Below the pieces are notes generated by a model. The model saw only the letters and a list, made by a program, of their open reading frames with translations. It was not told the DNA's origin and did not search any database. Both the position numbers and the translations under genes were made by a program. From contig DMXM01000034.1 of NCBI GenBank assembly GCA_003482905.1, positions 83,306 to 147,305 of the forward strand: a stretch of 64,000 nt of DNA, in the 5' to 3' direction. Each line of letters starts with the position of its first letter. Position 1 is the stretch's first letter. The DNA comes from Elusimicrobiota bacterium (GTDB taxonomy: Bacteria; Elusimicrobiota; Elusimicrobia; Elusimicrobiales; UBA9959). Below, in pieces: positions 60,512 through 64,000 of the stretch.

Positions 60512-62272
60512 ATGTCCCCCCTCTCTCTGGCGCTGTCCTGCCTGTTAGCCGCGGCTCCCGTTCACGCCTACGAGGATGTCATAACCACCGAGGAGATGGA
60601 GGGAGCGCTCGAGAACAACAAGCTCGGCGAGGTGTTCTCCCAATACCTGGCCACCCTGCAGATGTACGAACCCGAGCGCGCCACGCGCCTCGGCCTCCAC
60701 GGCGCGGACCATGCCCTTACCCAGCGCACGCCCGAGCGCGTTGCGAAAGAGCTCGAGGCCGTTAAGCGCCTCCGCGCGAAACTGGGAGAGATACAGAAAA
60801 AATCGATGAGTCCCGCCCTCAAGATAGACCTTGAGACGCTGAAGCGCATGCTGGAAGCGGACATCCACGAGCTGGAGGATCCCGGGCCGCCGGCCAGGCG
60901 CCCGCAGTCTTACCTGGAGCCGCTTTTCCTCGTCTACCAGATGATGAGCAAGGACTACGAGGAATATGCCACCAGGTCGGCAAACGCCATCTTGCGCCTT
61001 AAGCAATTCCCGGCGGTGCTGGAGCAGGCCGAGCGCAACCTCTCCCATCCCCCGGAAGCCTGGACCCGCCACGCCATAAAGCAGGCGAACGACGCGCTGA
61101 CTTATATTTCCGATCTTGTGCCGCTGTTCCGCGGCTACACCCGCTACGATCCGGCGCTCAAGGCCCGGCTGGACGAGACGATGGAGGACGTTAAAACGGC
61201 CCTCGCGCATTATGCGGCTTTCCTCGAGAGCGACGTCCTTCCGGCTTCGGACGGAGATCCCCGGGCAGGGAAGGACGCGTATGCTTTTTATCTGGAACGC
61301 CTGCACGCGCTCGACGTCACCCCGGGGGCGGCCCTCAGCTATTCAAAAAAAACGTTTAAAAAATCGCTTGCCCGCCTGGAGAGCGAAGCCCGCAACATAG
61401 ACGGCATCCTGGCCTCGGAGAAGGGCTGGAAAGGCGTCCTGGAAAAGCTGCCCAAAGAGCATCCGCCGGCCGACGACATCCTGAAGGTCTTTCGGGACGA
61501 GATGGATCGCGCCTTCCAGTATTTCGACGAGCATAAGGTGGTTGAGTTCCCCCGGACGCGTCTGCAGATAAAGCGCACGCCCGGCTTCATGGCCGCCGTG
61601 CTGCCTTACGTCCACTACGCCCCTTCCTTCGCCCTGGACGACGTCCGCGTATCGGAACTTTTCGTAATGCTGCCTCCGGACTCCGCTCCGGAAGCCTCGC
61701 GTGAGAAAGCCCTGTCTGCCGGTTTTAATTACGCGCAGGCGGAACTGCTTACCGCCTACGCCATCATGCCGGGCATGCACCTGCGCGCCTTCGAAGCCTC
61801 CTCGAACAGGTCCAAGATACGGCGCATCTCGCGGCAACCCGTGGTGGCCAACGGCTGGGCCAGTTATAGCGAGCTGCTGGCCGAGGAGACCGGGTATTAT
61901 TCCTCTTACTGGTCCCGGTTCCTGCGCTGCTATGTGCAGGCGCTGCGTGCGGCCCGCGCCTACGCGGACGCCGCCCTGCACACGAAGAAGTGGACGCAGG
62001 AGGAGGCCTCCGTCTTCTTCCAGGAGAAACTCTTCCTGACGAAAACCCAGGCCGACGCCGAAGTTCTCAGGCTTTCCCTCTCTCCCACCGAGGCGTTCAG
62101 CTATGTTATAGGCATGGACCGCATACTTGAGCTGCGCCGCTATTACCAGCGTACCGAGGGGAAGTCATTCGACCTGCGCCGCTTTCACTCCCGGTTCCTG
62201 CGGCTGGGCGAGATACCGATGGACCGGATAGAGGCCGAAATGCTCCGCCAGGAGCTGGAGGAGAAGAAATAA
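60512..62272 (+). CDS. secreted DUF885-family protein lacking the metallopeptidase active site
   Basis: The 586-aa protein has a signal peptide (SLALSCLLAAAPVHA) and the DUF885 fold, recognised from the C-terminal half: GWASYSELLAEETGYY, RAARAYADAALH, SPTEAFSYVIGMDRILELR and FDLRRFHSRFLRLGEIP. Active members have H-E-x-x-P-G-H and E-G-W-A; here these read Y416-A-I-M-P-G-M-H and N447-G-W-A, so the zinc ligands are gone while the scaffold is intact. I infer a pseudoenzyme, perhaps a binding protein in the periplasm. GGAGGTGGGG precedes the ATG. The ABC pair follows after 4 bp. Confidence 0.83.
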   Translation: MSPLSLALSCLLAAAPVHAYEDVITTEEMEGALENNKLGEVFSQYLATLQMYEPERATRLGLHGADHALTQRTPERVAKELEAVKRLRAKLGEIQKKSMSPALKIDLETLKRMLEADIHELEDPGPPARRPQSYLEPLFLVYQMMSKDYEEYATRSANAILRLKQFPAVLEQAERNLSHPPEAWTRHAIKQANDALTYISDLVPLFRGYTRYDPALKARLDETMEDVKTALAHYAAFLESDVLPASDGDPRAGKDAYAFYLERLHALDVTPGAALSYSKKTFKKSLARLESEARNIDGILASEKGWKGVLEKLPKEHPPADDILKVFRDEMDRAFQYFDEHKVVEFPRTRLQIKRTPGFMAAVLPYVHYAPSFALDDVRVSELFVMLPPDSAPEASREKALSAGFNYAQAELLTAYAIMPGMHLRAFEASSNRSKIRRISRQPVVANGWASYSELLAEETGYYSSYWSRFLRCYVQALRAARAYADAALHTKKWTQEEASVFFQEKLFLTKTQADAEVLRLSLSPTEAFSYVIGMDRILELRRYYQRTEGKSFDLRRFHSRFLRLGEIPMDRIEAEMLRQELEEKK

Positions 62273-62276
62273 TAAG

Positions 62277-63014
62277 ATGAGCACCAACGCCGTTTCTTTT
62301 ACCGGAGTAGAGAAGACTTACCGGCGCCCCGGCCTGCTGAGGGCCGCTTACAATACCGCCGTCAAGGATCTTTCTTTCGAGATCCGGGCCGGAGAAGTTA
62401 CCGGCCTGCTGGGGCTGAACGGGGCGGGCAAGACCACTATAATGAAGCTTTTGACCGGCCTGCTTTTTCCCACCGCCGGCCGCGTGAGGGTTTTCGGCCA
62501 CGCCCCTTCCGAGGGCGCGGCCAAAGGCAAGGTCGGGTTCCTGCCGGAGCTTCCGTATTTTCCGCCGCAGGTAAAGCCGGGAGAGGCCCTGTCTTACTAC
62601 GGCCGGCTCTCTGGTCTTTCGGGCGCGGGGCTGGCGCTGGCCGTCCGCGAGGCGATAGAGCGGACGGGGCTTGAGCCGCACGCCGGCAAGCGCGTTTCCG
62701 AGTTCTCCAAAGGCATGCTGCAGCGCCTGGGGCTGGCGCAGGCCCTGCTGCATAGGCCGGAATTGCTGGTCCTGGACGAGCCGGTGAGCGGCCTCGATCC
62801 GCTGGCTATCCACGATATACGCGGCCTGCTGGCCGGGCTTAACGCGGAAGGCCGCACTGTTTTCCTCTCTTCCCACAGCATCTCCGAAGTGGAGAAGCTG
62901 GCCGACAGGGTACTGATAATGGTCAAGGGCCGGCTGGCCGCTACGGTGGACCGCGCCCGGTGGGAAGCCGCGCCCGGCGGCCTTGAAGCTATTTTCGTGG
63001 AGGCGGTAAGATGA
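62277..63014 (+). CDS. ABC transporter ATP-binding protein
   Basis: The 245-aa ATPase has Walker A GLNGAGKTT, the signature EFSKGMLQRLGLA and Walker B LLVLDEPVSGLDP, then the H-loop SSHSISE. The pattern fits ABC-2 type exporters such as the CcmA/NatA-like group. It overlaps its permease gene by 4 bp and lies directly after the DUF885 gene, suggesting a joint role in export or envelope maintenance. The substrate is unknown. Confidence 0.92.
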   Translation: MSTNAVSFTGVEKTYRRPGLLRAAYNTAVKDLSFEIRAGEVTGLLGLNGAGKTTIMKLLTGLLFPTAGRVRVFGHAPSEGAAKGKVGFLPELPYFPPQVKPGEALSYYGRLSGLSGAGLALAVREAIERTGLEPHAGKRVSEFSKGMLQRLGLAQALLHRPELLVLDEPVSGLDPLAIHDIRGLLAGLNAEGRTVFLSSHSISEVEKLADRVLIMVKGRLAATVDRARWEAAPGGLEAIFVEAVR

Positions 63015-63772
63015 GAATACTGCGCCTGACGTGGGCGGTGGCGGTCAACTCTTTTTCCGAGAGCGTACGGCACCGCTTTTTTACGCTTTTTTCGGTCTTC
63101 GCTTTTACCGCTATCTACGCTTCCGTACTGGCCGGCGTCATGGCGGTGGACCAGGAAGCCCGGGTGCTGACCGATTTCGGCCTGGCGCTGATGGAACTGA
63201 CGGCGCTCGCCTTCGCCATTTTCAACGCGGCCTCGGTCCTGCCCAAGGAAGCCGAGACCAAGACCATTTACTTGGTCTTCTCGCGCCCGGTCCCGCGCGG
63301 GGTTTACCTGGCGGGCAAACTGGCCGGTTCCCTGCTGACTTCCGCCCTTATGCTGGCGGTGATGGGCGCCATGCACCTGCTGCTGCTTAAGGTCAGGGGC
63401 TTCGGCGTGCCGCCCTGCTACGGCTGGGCGCTGGCCGGGTCTATGCTGAAGCTGTGCGTAATAACGTCTTTCGCTTTTTTCGTCTCGCTGTTCTCCACCT
63501 CCGCCGTTTCTACCATGGTGATCTCGGGGGTGGTCTGGACCGCCGGGCATTTCGCCTCCGAAACGCGGTTCCTCGCGGACCAGTCGGCGGGGGTCAAGTC
63601 CGCCGGGCTTAAGGCCGCCATGTGGCTGATCCCGAACTTGCAGCTTTTTAACGCCCGGGACCTCTCCGGCGCGGCTTGTTCCATTGCGCCGCCGGCTTTC
63701 CTGTCGGCGGCGGCCTGGGTCGGCGGCTCCTATTTAGCGGCCTTATGGCTCATCTCAAAGAAGGAATTCTAA
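63011..63772 (+). CDS. ABC-2 type transporter permease
   Basis: The 253-aa membrane protein has about six transmembrane segments and the ABC-2 layout: SFSESVRHRFFTLFSVFAF near the N-terminus, a loop VLPKEAETKTIYLVFSRP and VPRGVYLAGKLAGSL (coupling region). It pairs with the upstream ATPase gene (ATGA overlap). The stop overlaps the next gene start (TAATG). Confidence 0.88.
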   Translation: MRILRLTWAVAVNSFSESVRHRFFTLFSVFAFTAIYASVLAGVMAVDQEARVLTDFGLALMELTALAFAIFNAASVLPKEAETKTIYLVFSRPVPRGVYLAGKLAGSLLTSALMLAVMGAMHLLLLKVRGFGVPPCYGWALAGSMLKLCVITSFAFFVSLFSTSAVSTMVISGVVWTAGHFASETRFLADQSAGVKSAGLKAAMWLIPNLQLFNARDLSGAACSIAPPAFLSAAAWVGGSYLAALWLISKKEF

Positions 63773-64000
63773 TGGCGCGGTCCGCCCTCCCCTTAGCCGC
63801 GCTGCTGGCCTGGGCGGTGGGGGCCGCGGTTTCTAATAGCTGCTACCGCAGCCCTTTCCCGCCGCCCTCCGAGATCCGCACCCCGGTGGCCGGCGCCGCC
63901 GGCGATATGTTCTCCCTCGCTTTCGGCTTGCGCCGCCTTTTCGCCGACGTCTGGTTCATACGCCTGATGCAGTATTACGGTACCCCCGAGTTCTGCGAGC
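63772..64000 (+). CDS. membrane-anchored protein, truncated at the window end
   Basis: Only the first 76 codons are present. The protein starts MARSALPLAALLAWAVGAA, a signal or anchor segment, followed by a Pro-rich stretch and LRRLFADVWFIRLMQYYG. The start overlaps the permease stop (TAATG), so it belongs to the same operon. The short fragment does not allow a family call. Confidence 0.7.
   Translation, partial: MARSALPLAALLAWAVGAAVSNSCYRSPFPPPSEIRTPVAGAAGDMFSLAFGLRRLFADVWFIRLMQYYGTPEFCE

Overview
The window is a gene-dense, GC-rich (above 60 % by eye) bacterial chromosome segment with no phage or transposase genes. The cell is Gram-negative: there is an outer-membrane barrel, large secreted surface proteins, L,D-transpeptidase-type wall enzymes and a complete 14-subunit respiratory complex I. 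My best guess is Elusimicrobiota. It rests on the very large fibre-like protein with GDGSGLTNI / GDTMTGQL repeats, the T9SS-like C-terminal modules outside Bacteroidetes-type gene context, and the house-keeping gene order. This is from memory and was not checked by any search.

Layout. 1-3440: translation/cofactor cluster infB(partial)-rbfA-nrnA-truB-ribF. 3502-5101: an L,D-transpeptidase followed by a divergent paralogue. 5145-5906: secreted pentapeptide-repeat protein in AT-richer DNA. 6122-10922 (minus): tRNA-Met, greA, a PilB/GspE-type ATPase, a short aspartate kinase, a small membrane protein and a dihydropyrimidinase-like enzyme, separated by intrinsic terminators. 11073-12413: malic enzyme with its own promoter and terminator. 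13217-16564 (minus): acyl-CoA dehydrogenase plus EtfB and a ferredoxin-fused EtfA, interrupted by a structured repeat. 16779-20398: sensor kinase and three response regulators. 20407-27575 (minus): a surface/signalling cluster holding a FliF-FliG fusion, a coiled-coil ATPase-domain protein, a second kinase, a PorV-like barrel with TPRs and a T9SS-like module protein. 27695-33049: two secreted surface proteins. 33050-33964: a palindrome-rich interval with an AT-rich ORF. 33965-46997 (minus): nuoA-N in canonical order. 47125-55592 (minus): trmJ-rnc-acpP-fabG-plsX-rpmF-yceD, two glycosyltransferases and a SpoIID-domain protein. 55720-55994: tRNA-Lys and tRNA-Leu. 56071-60448: tig-clpP-lon. 60512-64000: a catalytically dead-looking DUF885 protein, an ABC exporter pair and a truncated gene.

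The most interesting signals are as follows. (1) The protein at 22410-23813 joins a signal peptide, the last FliF ring-building motif, one membrane helix and the FliG middle and C-terminal domains. It is translationally coupled to a coiled-coil protein with a histidine-kinase-type ATPase domain, and no other flagellar gene is in view. (2) Two copies of a ~150-bp element (15232 and 33077) fold into the same three-way junction, with compensatory base changes and invariant loops. A third element (33785) has the same architecture but a different sequence. (3) A T9SS-type C-terminal module is shared by two proteins transcribed divergently, next to a PorV-like barrel. (4) Several enzymes have lost or swapped catalytic residues: the DUF885 peptidase, the L,D-transpeptidase paralogue, the SpoIID domain, and ClpP with Asn at the catalytic Asp position.
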